Notes: a model not told the origin generated them from the sequence alone. DNA of 64,000 bases from Micromonospora chokoriensis (GCF_000718555.1 NZ_JOAN01000017.1:62001-126000); one strand, 5' to 3'. Numbered from the stretch's first letter, positions 35,618 to 43,485 are shown. Numbers and translations: made by a program.

Positions 35618-35788
35618 GTGGCCGACCAGGCCCAGACGACCTACAACGGTTACTGCGTCAAGTGCAAGGAGAAGCGGGACTTCGAGGGGCACGTCGAGGT
35701 CTCGAAGACCGGAATGAACATGGCCAAGGGCAAGTGTCCGGTATGCGGCACAACAGTGAACCGCATCCTGGGCAAGGCCAAGGTCTGA
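35618..35788 (+). CDS. DUF5679 small zinc-ribbon protein
   Basis: Protein of 56 aa, with GTG 35618 preceded by GAGGAGGG at five bases. Two C-x2-C knuckles (YCVKCKEK and CPVCGTT) about 27 residues apart form a minimal zinc ribbon; between them lie EGHVEVSKTGMNMAKGK. Matches the small actinobacterial DUF5679 family. Highly basic, so nucleic-acid or ribosome binding is possible. Function unknown. It stands alone between the gap and the ThiF-like gene. Confidence 0.85.
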   Translation: MADQAQTTYNGYCVKCKEKRDFEGHVEVSKTGMNMAKGKCPVCGTTVNRILGKAKV

Positions 35789-36021
35789 CCCATACGGGTG
35801 GACGGGGGCGGGGTGGCCGGTGGCTGCCCCGCCCCCGTTCCCGTTCCCGTTCGGGGAAGGTCGGCGCCACCGCCGCCGGTGGCCTGTCTGTCGGGTGACT
35901 GACACCCAGGGCGGCTGGCTGTGGAAAACCCGTCGAATCCTGTGGATAGCGCTGGACAGCGGCCCGGCCGCCTGTGGACAACGATCGACCGAACGCGAAG
36001 ACGTGGTCACGATTCGTGACT

Positions 36022-37134
36022 ATGAGCCGCACCGTAATGCCCCGCCCCACACTGCTACCCGGCCTCAGTCGGCTCTGGCGGGACCGGCACACCCTCCAAC
36101 TCGGCGTCGGCCCCGGGCCGGCCGTCCTGCTGGAACTGGCCAACCCTCGCGCCGCCCACCTGCTCGACCTGCTCGACGGCACCCGCAGCGAGCGCGCTGT
36201 GCTGGCCGGGGCGGCAACCGCCCGACTCAGCGCCGACGACGCGCGTACCCTGCTCGACACCCTGCGGGCGGCCGGCCTGTTGGTGCCCGCGCACAGCCTG
36301 CTCCCCCGCGACCTGGCCGGCCCGGTCCGCGCCCGGCTCGTGGCGGAGGCCGGCGCGCTGGCCCTCGCCGCCGCTCGACTGCCCGGCACCCCCGCACAGG
36401 TCCTGCGTCGGCGGCGAGCAGCCCGAGTCCTGCTCACCGGCACCGGGGCGCTCGGCGGGCCGCTGGCGGTGGCGTTGGCCCAGTCCGGCATCGGGCAGGT
36501 GATCCCCCAGCTCACCGGCCCGGTACGCCCCGTCGATCTGGTCGGCACGGGCATCCCCGCCACCGACCTGGGCCGCCCGCTGGCAGCGGCGGTGCGGGCC
36601 GCGGTCGACCGTGTCGCACCGGGCACCGGCACCCACCCGCACCGCTCCGGGCGGTTGGACCTGGTGATCCAGCTGGGCACGGATCGGCCACCCGCGCTAC
36701 TCGCCGCCGGTTTCGCCCAGCGCCGGCAGCCACATCTGCTGGTCACGCTGCGCGAGGGCGTACCGGTGGTCGGGCCGCTGGTCCGCCCACCCGCCGGGCC
36801 GTGCCTGCACTGCGTCGAGCTGCACCGGGCCGATCGCGATCCGGACTGGCCCCGGCTCGCCGCCCAACTCGCCGCCGCCCACCCGGTGGCCGCCGGTGCG
36901 ACCGGCACACTGCTCGCCGCCTGCGGGTACGCGCTGGCCGAGGCGCTGACCCAGCTCGACGGGGGCCAGCCGGAGACGCTGGGTGGGGCCATGGAGATCG
37001 CCGGTGCCGGCCGTTTCCGTCGTCGGGGCTGGCCGCCACACCCGGCGTGTGGCTGTTCGCGAGGCCGAGTGTCCGCACCAGCCCGGCCGCAGAGCAGCAG
37101 CGGGGCCCTTCGGTCGGTAACAATGACCGGGTGA
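36022..37134 (+). CDS. ThiF/E1-like protein of the TOMM cyclodehydratase C-domain type
   Basis: Protein of about 370 aa. Residues 1-95 look like a small winged-helix unit (LELANPRAAHLLDLLDGTRSERAVL...LLDTLRAAGLLVP) comparable to leader-binding RRE domains. The centre has a Rossmann start VLLTGTGALGGPLAVALAQSGIG (GxGxxG at about 140-146). The end has PCLHCVELHRADRDPDWP and a late CGC, which together give a C-x2-C ... C-x-C zinc site as in ThiF/E1 proteins. It resembles the peptide-binding half of azoline-forming enzymes, but no YcaO gene or precursor peptide is nearby. The stop overlaps the GTG of the UbiB gene (GTGA). A GTG at 35974 is an alternative start. Confidence 0.72.
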   Translation: MSRTVMPRPTLLPGLSRLWRDRHTLQLGVGPGPAVLLELANPRAAHLLDLLDGTRSERAVLAGAATARLSADDARTLLDTLRAAGLLVPAHSLLPRDLAGPVRARLVAEAGALALAAARLPGTPAQVLRRRRAARVLLTGTGALGGPLAVALAQSGIGQVIPQLTGPVRPVDLVGTGIPATDLGRPLAAAVRAAVDRVAPGTGTHPHRSGRLDLVIQLGTDRPPALLAAGFAQRRQPHLLVTLREGVPVVGPLVRPPAGPCLHCVELHRADRDPDWPRLAAQLAAAHPVAAGATGTLLAACGYALAEALTQLDGGQPETLGGAMEIAGAGRFRRRGWPPHPACGCSRGRVSAPARPQSSSGALRSVTMTG

Positions 37135-38477
37135 CCGACATCCCGCGCCGCGCCGTGTCCCGCACCGCCAAGCTCGCCGCCCTGCCGCTCGGCTTCGCCG
37201 GCCGGACCGTTCTCGGGATGGGAAAGCGCGTCACCGGGCTCGCCTCCGACGTGATCTCCGCGGAGATTCAGCAACGCACCGCCGAGCAGCTGTTCAGCGT
37301 GCTGGGCCAGCTCAAGGGCGGGGCGATGAAGTTCGGCCAGGCGCTGTCGGTCTTCGAGGCGGCGTTGCCGGAGGAGATCGCCGCGCCCTACCGGCAGGCG
37401 CTCACGAAGCTTCAGGAGGCGGCGCCGCCGCTGCCGGTCGCCAGCGTGCACAAGGTGCTGGCCGAGCAGCTCGGCCCCGACTGGCGGGACCTGTTCGTCG
37501 AGTTCAACGACGTCCCGGCGGCCGCCGCGAGCATCGGCCAGGTGCACCGGGCACGATGGCGCGAACCGGGGATCGACGAGTCGGGCGCGCCAAACAGCCG
37601 CGACGTGGCCGTCAAGATCCAGTATCCGGGGGCCGGCGACGCGCTGCTCGCCGACCTCAAGCAGCTCTCCCGACTGGGCGGGATGTTCCGGGCCATCCAA
37701 CCCGGCCTGGACGTCAAACCACTCCTGGTCGAGTTGCGCGAACGGATCACCGAGGAATTGGACTACGAGTTGGAGGCCGAGTCGCAGCGCGCCTTCGCGA
37801 CCGCGTACGCCGACGACCCGGAGATCTACATCCCGGAGGTGATCAACGCCTCGCCCCGGGTGCTGGTCACCGAGTGGGTGACGGGCACCCCGCTGGCCGA
37901 CATCATCCGCGAGGGCACCGAAGAGGATCGGGACGAGGCGGGCCGGTTGATGGCCACCCTGCACCTCTCCGCGCCGCAGCGGGCTGGGTTGCTGCACGCC
38001 GACCCGCACCCGGGAAACTTCCGGCTGCTGCCCGACGGCCGGCTCGGGGTGATCGACTTCGGTGCGGTGGCGCGGATGCCCGAGGGCACACCGGAGCCGA
38101 TCGGTCGCATCGCGGCGATGGCTCTGCGCGGCGATGCCGACGAGGTCGTGGCGGGGCTGCGGTCGGAGGGTTTCATCGGCTCGGCCGAGGAGATCGACGC
38201 CGAGGGGGTGCTCGACTTCATCCGACCCATGCTGGAGCCCATCGCGGCGGACGGCTTCCGATTCACCCGGGCCTGGCTGCGGGGCGAGGCGGGCCGACTG
38301 GCCAGCCCCCGCTCTCCCACCTACCAGCTGAGCAGGCAGCTCAACCTGCCACCGTCCTACCTGCTGATCCACCGGGTGACGCTCGGGTCGATCGGGGTGC
38401 TCTGCCAGTTGGAGGCGAAGGCCCCGTACCGGAGCATCCTGGAGCGCTGGCTGCCCGGCTTCGCCCCGGTCGCCTGA
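37131..38477 (+). CDS. ABC1/UbiB-family atypical kinase
   Basis: Protein of 448 aa with the UbiB/ABC1 fold. The KxGQ motif is LKGGAMKFGQALSVFEAALPEE; the unusual Ala-rich nucleotide loop is PAAAASIGQVHRA; ion-pair Lys in VAVKIQYPG; Glu in ITEELDYELEAESQ; catalytic and metal sites in LHADPHPGNFRLLPDGRLGVIDFGAVARM. No C-terminal transmembrane pair is evident. It overlaps the stop of the ThiF-like gene by four bases. The ThiF-like/ABC1/whiB7/uvrD2 order recurs in mycobacteria. Substrate unknown; members support quinone or lipid metabolism. Confidence 0.92.
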   Translation: MTDIPRRAVSRTAKLAALPLGFAGRTVLGMGKRVTGLASDVISAEIQQRTAEQLFSVLGQLKGGAMKFGQALSVFEAALPEEIAAPYRQALTKLQEAAPPLPVASVHKVLAEQLGPDWRDLFVEFNDVPAAAASIGQVHRARWREPGIDESGAPNSRDVAVKIQYPGAGDALLADLKQLSRLGGMFRAIQPGLDVKPLLVELRERITEELDYELEAESQRAFATAYADDPEIYIPEVINASPRVLVTEWVTGTPLADIIREGTEEDRDEAGRLMATLHLSAPQRAGLLHADPHPGNFRLLPDGRLGVIDFGAVARMPEGTPEPIGRIAAMALRGDADEVVAGLRSEGFIGSAEEIDAEGVLDFIRPMLEPIAADGFRFTRAWLRGEAGRLASPRSPTYQLSRQLNLPPSYLLIHRVTLGSIGVLCQLEAKAPYRSILERWLPGFAPVA

Positions 38478-38501
38478 GGGGCGTCAAGAGACGACATGGG
38501 G

Positions 38502-38531
38502 AAGGGCGGGTGCCGGTCGGCACCCGCCCTT
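38502..38531. terminator. Terminator between UbiB-family gene and convergent small ORF
   Basis: Perfect 13-base arms (AAGGGCGGGTGCC and complement, loop GGTC) 24 bases after the kinase stop. It ends CTT and lies between convergent genes, so it may serve both. Confidence 0.8.
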
Positions 38532-38545
38532 CTGCGTGGGTGGTA

Positions 38546-38782
38546 CTAGAGAACGCCCAGGTCGCGGGCCGCCTGGTTGCGGCCGGTCAGAGCGACGGTA
38601 CGGGCGGATCGGGTTGCCTCAGTGCTCGTGGTGGTACGACCGGCCTGAGGCCGACGCATTCGAGCCCGGGACAACGCTTGGTGGAGTAGTTGCAGTTCGA
38701 AAGCTCCGGACGGGACGTTCAACATCGTCTTCTCACTCACTGCCGGTGTGACACCGGCGTAGTTGGTACGGGTCGGGAACAT
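38546..38782 (-). CDS. Small unknown protein directly downstream of whiB7
   Basis: A 78-codon frame whose ATG (38782) lies one base after the whiB7 stop, so it can be translated by reinitiation. The product is polar, with a middle segment TMLNVPSGAFELQLLHQALS that could be an amphipathic helix, then a basic, Thr-rich tail. Codon third positions are less GC-rich than in neighbours but not random. It ends before a terminator shared with the convergent kinase gene. Not recognised. It could equally be an untranslated tail of the whiB7 mRNA. Confidence 0.45.
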   Translation of the reverse strand: MFPTRTNYAGVTPAVSEKTMLNVPSGAFELQLLHQALSRARMRRPQAGRTTTSTEATRSARTVALTGRNQAARDLGVL

Positions 38783-38783
38783 G

Positions 38784-39149
38784 TCAGGCTGCCAGCCGGA
38801 CCGCGCCGCGCACCTCGGACAGCCCACTGGCCGCCAAGCGCGCCTCGGCCTCGACCCGAAGCTCGGCGTCACGGGCGACGTCTTCCTTACGCGGACGGCC
38901 ACGGGGCCGCTTACGCGGGACGACCGCGCCACGCTCGAAGATCTCGCCGCCCCAGACGCCCCACGGCTCCGCTCGCTCAACGGCTCCGGCCAGGCATTCG
39001 ACGCGCAGCGGGCAGTCCCCGCAGAGCGACTTGGCCAGCTCGAGCTCGGTGGGCGAGTCGGAGAACCACAGGTCGGGGTCGAACTTCCGGCAGGGCAGGT
39101 TCGCCTCCATCTCGACGCTCATGTCGAGGGGGGCTAACGCCAGACTCAT
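38784..39149 (-). CDS. whiB7: WhiB7/WblC multidrug-resistance regulator with AT-hook
   Basis: Wbl regulator of 121 aa. Iron-sulfur ligands are Cys20, Cys43, Cys46 and Cys52 (C-x2-C-x5-C at the end), the turn GVWGG is at 64-68, and the AT-hook RKRPRGRPRK follows at about 79-88. The AT-hook is what separates WhiB7 from other Wbl proteins. In mycobacteria and Streptomyces it activates genes for resistance to ribosome-targeting drugs, binding AT-rich DNA beside the -35 element. Start ATG 39149, with GAGAGG ten bases upstream; ATG 39122 is an alternative. The neighbours uvrD2, mrx1 and the UbiB gene agree with the mycobacterial locus. The leader is described separately. Confidence 0.93.
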   Translation of the reverse strand: MSLALAPLDMSVEMEANLPCRKFDPDLWFSDSPTELELAKSLCGDCPLRVECLAGAVERAEPWGVWGGEIFERGAVVPRKRPRGRPRKEDVARDAELRVEAEARLAASGLSEVRGAVRLAA

Positions 39150-39212
39150 CTCCCGGTCACCTCTCTCTCACTTCGATCTCGTGGATCGCATTCCGACGTA
39201 CTTACGGCGGGC

Positions 39213-39301
39213 AAAAAACTGAGGCCGCGGATCCCGGTAAGCGGGTTCCGCGGCCTCGAGGTGAGCCGGTGTCTGATGGTCAGACCGGTCTACCTCGAGG
39301 T
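39213..39301 (-). promoter_or_regulatory. whiB7 leader: intrinsic terminator with competing antiterminator pairing
   Basis: On the minus strand a stem of GAGGCCGCGG (39257-39248) with CCGCGGCCTC (39230-39221), plus an inner CCCG/CGGG helix, is followed by TTTTTT (39218-39213): a textbook intrinsic terminator 64 bases before whiB7. The palindrome CCTCGAGG occurs twice, at 39293-39300 (inside the last codons of the 82-codon ORF) and at 39254-39261 (foot of the terminator stem). Pairing of the two copies would block the foot of the terminator. Confidence 0.75.
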
Positions 39302-39528
39302 GGAACGCCGCGGACATCCATGCGCTTCTTGGCGACCCGGATGCCATTGCCCGTGAGGCCACTGGTCCCCTCGACTCCGGTTGGCGCGACGGTCAGGATC
39401 AGCTCGGCCTGAACCTGGTGCACCTGCGGAACCGACGGTCGTGCAGCCGCGAGGGCCACCCGGACAGCCGACAGCGGAGCGTGGACAGACGGCATCGCCG
39501 CCAGACGCTCATAGGTGAAGATCTTCAC
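39280..39528 (-). CDS. 82-codon leader ORF upstream of whiB7
   Basis: Begins at GTG 39528 with GGGAGGTG five bases upstream, one of the best ribosome-binding sites in the region, and ends 18 bases before the whiB7 terminator stem. The product starts VKIFTYERLAAMPSVHAPLS and has an Ala/Val-rich centre and a basic tail (IRVAKKRMDVRGVPPRGR). Family not recognised. It may be a small protein gene in its own right or the regulatory uORF of the whiB7 leader; both can be true. It is far longer than the short uORFs I know from mycobacterial whiB7 leaders. Confidence 0.6.
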   Translation of the reverse strand: MKIFTYERLAAMPSVHAPLSAVRVALAAARPSVPQVHQVQAELILTVAPTGVEGTSGLTGNGIRVAKKRMDVRGVPPRGRPV

Positions 39529-39613
39529 GGTGCCACCTCCCTCACGTTCCTCGAATCGACTGGACCAACCCCCGTGAGCAGCCGGAATGGCGCCGCTCGC
39601 GTGGTGTGTTCTG

Positions 39614-39653
39614 AGGCTATTCCTCGCCCCGGGGCGAGGGCAAACGAATTTAC
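39614..39653 (-). promoter_or_regulatory. Candidate whiB7 promoter with AT-rich activator site
   Basis: On the minus strand TTGCCC (39643-39638), an 18-base spacer, then TAGCCT (39619-39614). The sequence just upstream of the -35 is AT-rich (GTAAATTCGT), as expected for WhiB7 autoactivation. The spacer is a nearly complete palindrome CTCGCCCCGGGGCGAG, which could also act as the uvrD2 terminator. It overlaps the uvrD2 stop region. Transcription would begin near 39607, giving a leader of about 458 bases before whiB7. Confidence 0.5.
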
Positions 39654-41815
39654 GACTGGATTTCGAAACTTTTCTCCGGGCAGACATCGTCCACCCCGGC
39701 ACCAGCCACGAGGGCCAGCACCGAATCCCCGTAGAGGCCCAACTTGCGGGGGCCGATACCGGCGATCGCGATCAACTCCTCCGACCGGCCCGGTCGCCGC
39801 TCGGCCAGCGCGATCAGCGTCGCGTCGGTGAAGACCACGTACGCCGGGACCTTCTGCGCACCGGCCACCCGCTGCCGCCACTCGCGCAGCCGTTCGTGCA
39901 GCTCATCGTCGATGTCGGACGGGCAGGTGGGGCAGCGGCCGAGCTTGCGGTCCGGGCCGGCGAGCAGGGTGGCGCCGCAGATCCGGCAGGAGACGATCTG
40001 CGTTCGCCGCCGCTCGGGACTGCGGGCCGGGCCGGTGCCGCCGGTCGCCCGTTCGGTGCCGCCGGAGCGGTCCAGCTGGGGCAGGAACCGCGACGGCCGC
40101 CGGGCCCGTCCGCCCGACGAGCGCGCGGTGGCGTACGACAGCCAGAGCCACTCCCGGGCCCGGGTGATCCCGACGTAGAGCAGCCGGCGCTCCTCCTCGA
40201 CCTGCTCGACGGTCTTGGCGTACGTGGTGGGCAGGGTGCCCTCGGCCAGGCCGACCAGGAAGACCGCGTCCCATTCCAGCCCCTTGGCCGAGTGCAGCGA
40301 GGCGAGGGTCACCCCGTCCACCGTCGGCACGTGCTGCTGGGCGGCCCGGCGCGCCAACTCCTCGGTGAAGTCGGTGAGGGTGACCGGGCGTTCCACCGAG
40401 GCGGCCTCGCCGATCGGCACCACCTCGGGGGTGGCCGCGTACTCCTCGGAGAGCTGGACCAGCGCGGACAGCGCCTCCCACCGCTCGCGGGCGGCACCAC
40501 CGGCCGGCGGCGCGTCCGGGGCCCAGCCGACAGCGGTGAGCGCCTCGACGACGGCGGCCGGCAGCGGCGTCTCCCCGGGGATGGACCGGGTGGCGGCACG
40601 CAGCGCGACCATCGCCTGGCGCACCTCGGTCCGCTCGAAGAACCGTTCAGCGCCCTGCACGACGTACGGCACCTCGGCCTCGGTGAGCGCCTTCTCGTAC
40701 GCCTCGGACTGCGCGTTGACCCGGAACAGCACGGCGATCTCCTTCGCCGGCGTGCCCGCGTCGATTAGCGACCGGCAGCGCGCGGCCACGGCGTTCGCCT
40801 CGGCCGGCTCATCGGTGAAGATCCGCAGGTCCGGCTCGGGGCCGGGCGGGCGCTGCCCGCTCAGCTCCAGCCGCAACCGCGCCTCGGTGCCCCGGGCCTG
40901 GGAGATCACCGCGTTGGCCAGCCCGACCACCTGCGGGGTGGAGCGGTAGTCACGGACCAGCCGGACCACCGTGGCGTTCCGGTGCCGGCGGGGGAAGTCG
41001 ACCAGGTACGCCGAGGTCGCGCCGGTGAATGAGTAGATCGTCTGGCTGGCGTCGCCGACCACGGTCAGGTCGTTGCGGCCGGCCAACCAGGCGTCGAGCA
41101 ACCGCTGCTGGAGCGGGTTGACGTCCTGGTACTCGTCGACCACGAAGTGCCGGTACTGGCTGCGGATCTGCTCGCCGACGTCCGAGTGCTCCTCGATGCC
41201 CCACACCGCGGCACGCAGCATGTCCTCGAAGTCGATCACGCCGTTCGAGCGTTTGAGCTGCTCGTACGCGGTGAACACCTCGGCCACCTTCGCCGGCTCG
41301 TGCGGCGTGTCGCGCAGTGCCCGTGCCGCGGACACCACGTAGTCCGCCGGCTCGACCAGCGACGATTTGGCCCACTCGATCTCGCCGGCCAGGTCGCGCG
41401 CGGCGGCCCGGTCGGTACGCAGGCCGACCCGTGCGGCGGCGAGGGTCACCAGTCGTACCTTGCTGTCCAGCAGCTCGGGCATGGCACGGCCGGCCAGCAG
41501 CCGAGGCGCGAAGTACCGCACCTGGCGCAGCGCGGCGGCGTGGAACGTCCGCGCCTGCACGCCGCCCACCCCGAGGACGGTGAGCCGACTCCGCATCTCG
41601 GCGGCGGCGCGGGCGGTGAAGGTGACCGCGAGCACGTGCCGGGGGGAGATCTCCCCGGAGAGCGCCCGATGGGCGATTCGGGAGGTGATCGCCCGGGTCT
41701 TGCCGGTGCCGGCGCCAGCCAGGATGCAGACCGGGCCGGCGGGTGCGGTCACGGCGGAGCGTTGCTCGGGGTCCAGCCCGGCGAGCACCTGTTCCGACGC
41801 TGAGTGAACCGCCAC
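39650..41815 (-). CDS. uvrD2: ATP-dependent 3'-5' DNA helicase UvrD2 with HRDC domain
   Basis: Superfamily 1 helicase of 721 aa. Walker A GAGTGKT is at 34-40; motif II is VDEYQDVNPLQQRLLD; motif III VVGDASQTIYSFTGA; motif IV LVRDYRST; motif V/VI include LASLHSAKGLEWDAVFLVG and LYVGITRARE. After the helicase comes a four-cysteine knuckle (CRICG...GRCPTC) and a C-terminal HRDC domain (about residues 635-715), the architecture of actinobacterial UvrD2. In mycobacteria the tetracysteine links HRDC to the motor. It is divergent from mrx1, whose promoter overlaps this gene's 5' region. Confidence 0.94.
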   Translation of the reverse strand: MAVHSASEQVLAGLDPEQRSAVTAPAGPVCILAGAGTGKTRAITSRIAHRALSGEISPRHVLAVTFTARAAAEMRSRLTVLGVGGVQARTFHAAALRQVRYFAPRLLAGRAMPELLDSKVRLVTLAAARVGLRTDRAAARDLAGEIEWAKSSLVEPADYVVSAARALRDTPHEPAKVAEVFTAYEQLKRSNGVIDFEDMLRAAVWGIEEHSDVGEQIRSQYRHFVVDEYQDVNPLQQRLLDAWLAGRNDLTVVGDASQTIYSFTGATSAYLVDFPRRHRNATVVRLVRDYRSTPQVVGLANAVISQARGTEARLRLELSGQRPPGPEPDLRIFTDEPAEANAVAARCRSLIDAGTPAKEIAVLFRVNAQSEAYEKALTEAEVPYVVQGAERFFERTEVRQAMVALRAATRSIPGETPLPAAVVEALTAVGWAPDAPPAGGAARERWEALSALVQLSEEYAATPEVVPIGEAASVERPVTLTDFTEELARRAAQQHVPTVDGVTLASLHSAKGLEWDAVFLVGLAEGTLPTTYAKTVEQVEEERRLLYVGITRAREWLWLSYATARSSGGRARRPSRFLPQLDRSGGTERATGGTGPARSPERRRTQIVSCRICGATLLAGPDRKLGRCPTCPSDIDDELHERLREWRQRVAGAQKVPAYVVFTDATLIALAERRPGRSEELIAIAGIGPRKLGLYGDSVLALVAGAGVDDVCPEKSFEIQS

Positions 41816-41821
41816 AACCAG

Positions 41822-41848
41822 GAATCATCTCAGCTCCCCCTAACGTTG
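41822..41848 (+). promoter_or_regulatory. SigR-type promoter of mrx1
   Basis: GGAAT at 41822-41826, 19 bases, then GTT at 41846-41848, the same spacing as the sigR promoter at 1179-1205. Transcription would start near 41855, about 53 bases before the mycoredoxin ATG. It begins seven bases upstream of the divergent uvrD2 start. Confidence 0.75.
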
Positions 41849-41907
41849 CAGCGAACAGCCTCGGCTTGATCCGCAAGCCGCGGCCGGAGGAGTTGGAGGA
41901 TCCGACC

Positions 41908-42150
41908 ATGCTGACGATGTATTCCACCCCCTGGTGCGGCTACTGCCACCGGCTGAAGTCGCAGCTCGACCGGGAGGGCATCGGGTACGAGGTGGTCGAC
42001 ATCGAGCAGGACCCGAAGGCCGCGGAGTTCGTGATGGGCGTCAACGGCGGCAACCAGACGGTGCCGACGCTGCGCTTCGCCGACGGCAGCGCACTGACGA
42101 ACCCCTCGATCACCCAGGTCAAGCAGCACCTGGCGACCCTCGACGCCTGA
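41908..42150 (+). CDS. mrx1: Mycoredoxin (glutaredoxin-like)
   Basis: Small redox protein of 80 aa with the active site C10-G-Y-C13 in YSTPWCGYCHRL, followed by DIEQDPKAAEFV and the TVP cis-proline loop (NQTVPTLRFADG). It reduces protein-mycothiol mixed disulfides in actinobacteria. ATG 41908 has GGAGGA eight bases upstream. The mrx1-uvrD2-whiB7 arrangement agrees with mycobacteria. The promoter ties it to SigR, so the thiol-stress sigma factor and one of its repair enzymes are both in this window. Confidence 0.93.
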   Translation: MLTMYSTPWCGYCHRLKSQLDREGIGYEVVDIEQDPKAAEFVMGVNGGNQTVPTLRFADGSALTNPSITQVKQHLATLDA

Positions 42151-42159
42151 TCTGCCGGT

Positions 42160-43485
42160 TCAGTCTCGACGAGCGGCCGTCCCACCCGGGGCGGCCGCTC
42201 GCCGTGTCCGGGGACGGTCACCGTCGCGCCGGTCGGCGTCCTCGACCGGTCGCCGGGGCGCCGGGAGCGTCGGACGGGTGGGCGGCGTCGGCGGGCGGGC
42301 CGCCGACGGCGCGCTCAGGTGCCGACCCCGCCACAGGTAGCTGCCGGCGGCCAGGGTGGCCACTCCGACCAGCGCGAACAGCACCCGGTAGTGCAGGAAC
42401 CCGACCAGCAGGGCACCCGTCCCGATGGAGAACGCCTGCGGCGCGCTGACCACCGCCTGGGTGGCCGCGGCGACCCGGCCGACCAGCGGGGGCGGAGTCC
42501 GGCGCTGGATCAGCGTGTGCAACCCCACCGTGGTCAGCGAGAGCGAGACGCCGGCCAGCAACACCGCCACGAAACCGAGCCACAGATCGGGGTACGCGAA
42601 CGCGAGCGCGGCCGGAGAGAAGAAGGCGACCCCGGCGGCCAGCGTGCCGACCTCGCCGAGCCGGCCGACCAGCATCGGTGAGCAGATCCCGCCGAGCAGC
42701 CCTCCCACGCCCTGCACGGTGACCAGCACGCCCACGAACGCGGCATCCCGGTTCAGCCCCTGGTCGACGTAGGCGAAGATGAGCGACTCGCTGAAGCCCA
42801 TCACCAGTGATCCCAGCCCGTAGCCGACCAGGGCCCGCCGCAGGGCCGGCTCGCCGGCCAGGTGCCGCAGACCGGCGCCCAGCTCGGCCGGCCACCGCAG
42901 CCGCGCGGCCGGCGGCGCCTGTTGCGGGGTGGGCAGCGCGGTTACCACCGCCGCAGCGGTCAGAAATCCGACCATGCCGATTCCGGCCAGCGCCCACCCA
43001 CCGAGCGCCGCGTACAGCGCCGCGCCCACCAGCGGGCCGATCAGTCGCCTCCCTTGGCGTACGGTCTGGAGCATGCCGTTGGCCTCGGCGAGCAGCTCGA
43101 CCGGCACCAACTCGCGGATGAGCCCACTGAGCGCCGCGCCGAGCGTGATGGACGACAGCCCGTACAGCGCGGCCACCAGATAGACGACCCAGACGTCGCC
43201 CGCGTCGCGGACGGTGAACAACGGGGCGAGCAGGGCTGCGGTCACCACGTTCGCGGCCACGAAGAATGGCCGGCGCGGGTAGCGGTCGACGACCCAGCCG
43301 ACCAGCGGTGCCAGCGTCATCGGCGCGATGACCGCGAAGATCGTGGCACCGGCCAACCCGTTCGAGCCGGTCAGATCCTTGACCCAGATGGCGAGTGCGA
43401 GCAGCAGGATCGACTCGGCGGTCATGCTGGCCAGCAGGCCACCGAAGAGCAGGCGGAAGTCGGGTCGGCGCAGGATCGTGCGCAT
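42160..43485 (-). CDS. MFS transporter, probable drug exporter type
   Basis: Integral membrane protein of 441 aa with about 10-12 helices, starting MRTILRRPDFRLLFGGLLASM, which is typical of the DHA/MFS_3 (enterobactin or macrolide exporter-like) group. The motif A region is APLVGWVVDRYPRRPFFVAANV between helices 2 and 3. A repeat-like second half begins near RRALVGYGLGSLVMGFSESLI. The last 50 residues are Pro/Arg-rich and cytoplasmic. ATG 43485 has GGAGGG six bases upstream. Convergent with mrx1. Closeness to whiB7 is suggestive for a drug-resistance role but is not proof; the substrate is unknown. Confidence 0.85.
   Translation of the reverse strand: MRTILRRPDFRLLFGGLLASMTAESILLLALAIWVKDLTGSNGLAGATIFAVIAPMTLAPLVGWVVDRYPRRPFFVAANVVTAALLAPLFTVRDAGDVWVVYLVAALYGLSSITLGAALSGLIRELVPVELLAEANGMLQTVRQGRRLIGPLVGAALYAALGGWALAGIGMVGFLTAAAVVTALPTPQQAPPAARLRWPAELGAGLRHLAGEPALRRALVGYGLGSLVMGFSESLIFAYVDQGLNRDAAFVGVLVTVQGVGGLLGGICSPMLVGRLGEVGTLAAGVAFFSPAALAFAYPDLWLGFVAVLLAGVSLSLTTVGLHTLIQRRTPPPLVGRVAAATQAVVSAPQAFSIGTGALLVGFLHYRVLFALVGVATLAAGSYLWRGRHLSAPSAARPPTPPTRPTLPAPRRPVEDADRRDGDRPRTRRAAAPGGTAARRD

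Noticed and set aside
36022..37134. Possible RiPP (thiopeptide or azole) gene cluster
   Set aside because: Only one TOMM-like protein is present; no YcaO, precursor, dehydrogenase or transporter is next to it.
39584..39610. GGAAT-N19-GTT on the plus strand, a third perfect SigR-type pattern
   Set aside because: No plus-strand gene follows; it would run antisense into uvrD2. A few such matches are expected by chance in 64 kb.
42171..42200. Hairpin GAGCGGCCG/CGGCCGCTC as mrx1 terminator
   Set aside because: It lies within the 3' coding end of the convergent MFS gene, so it may simply reflect coding sequence; not listed as a feature.
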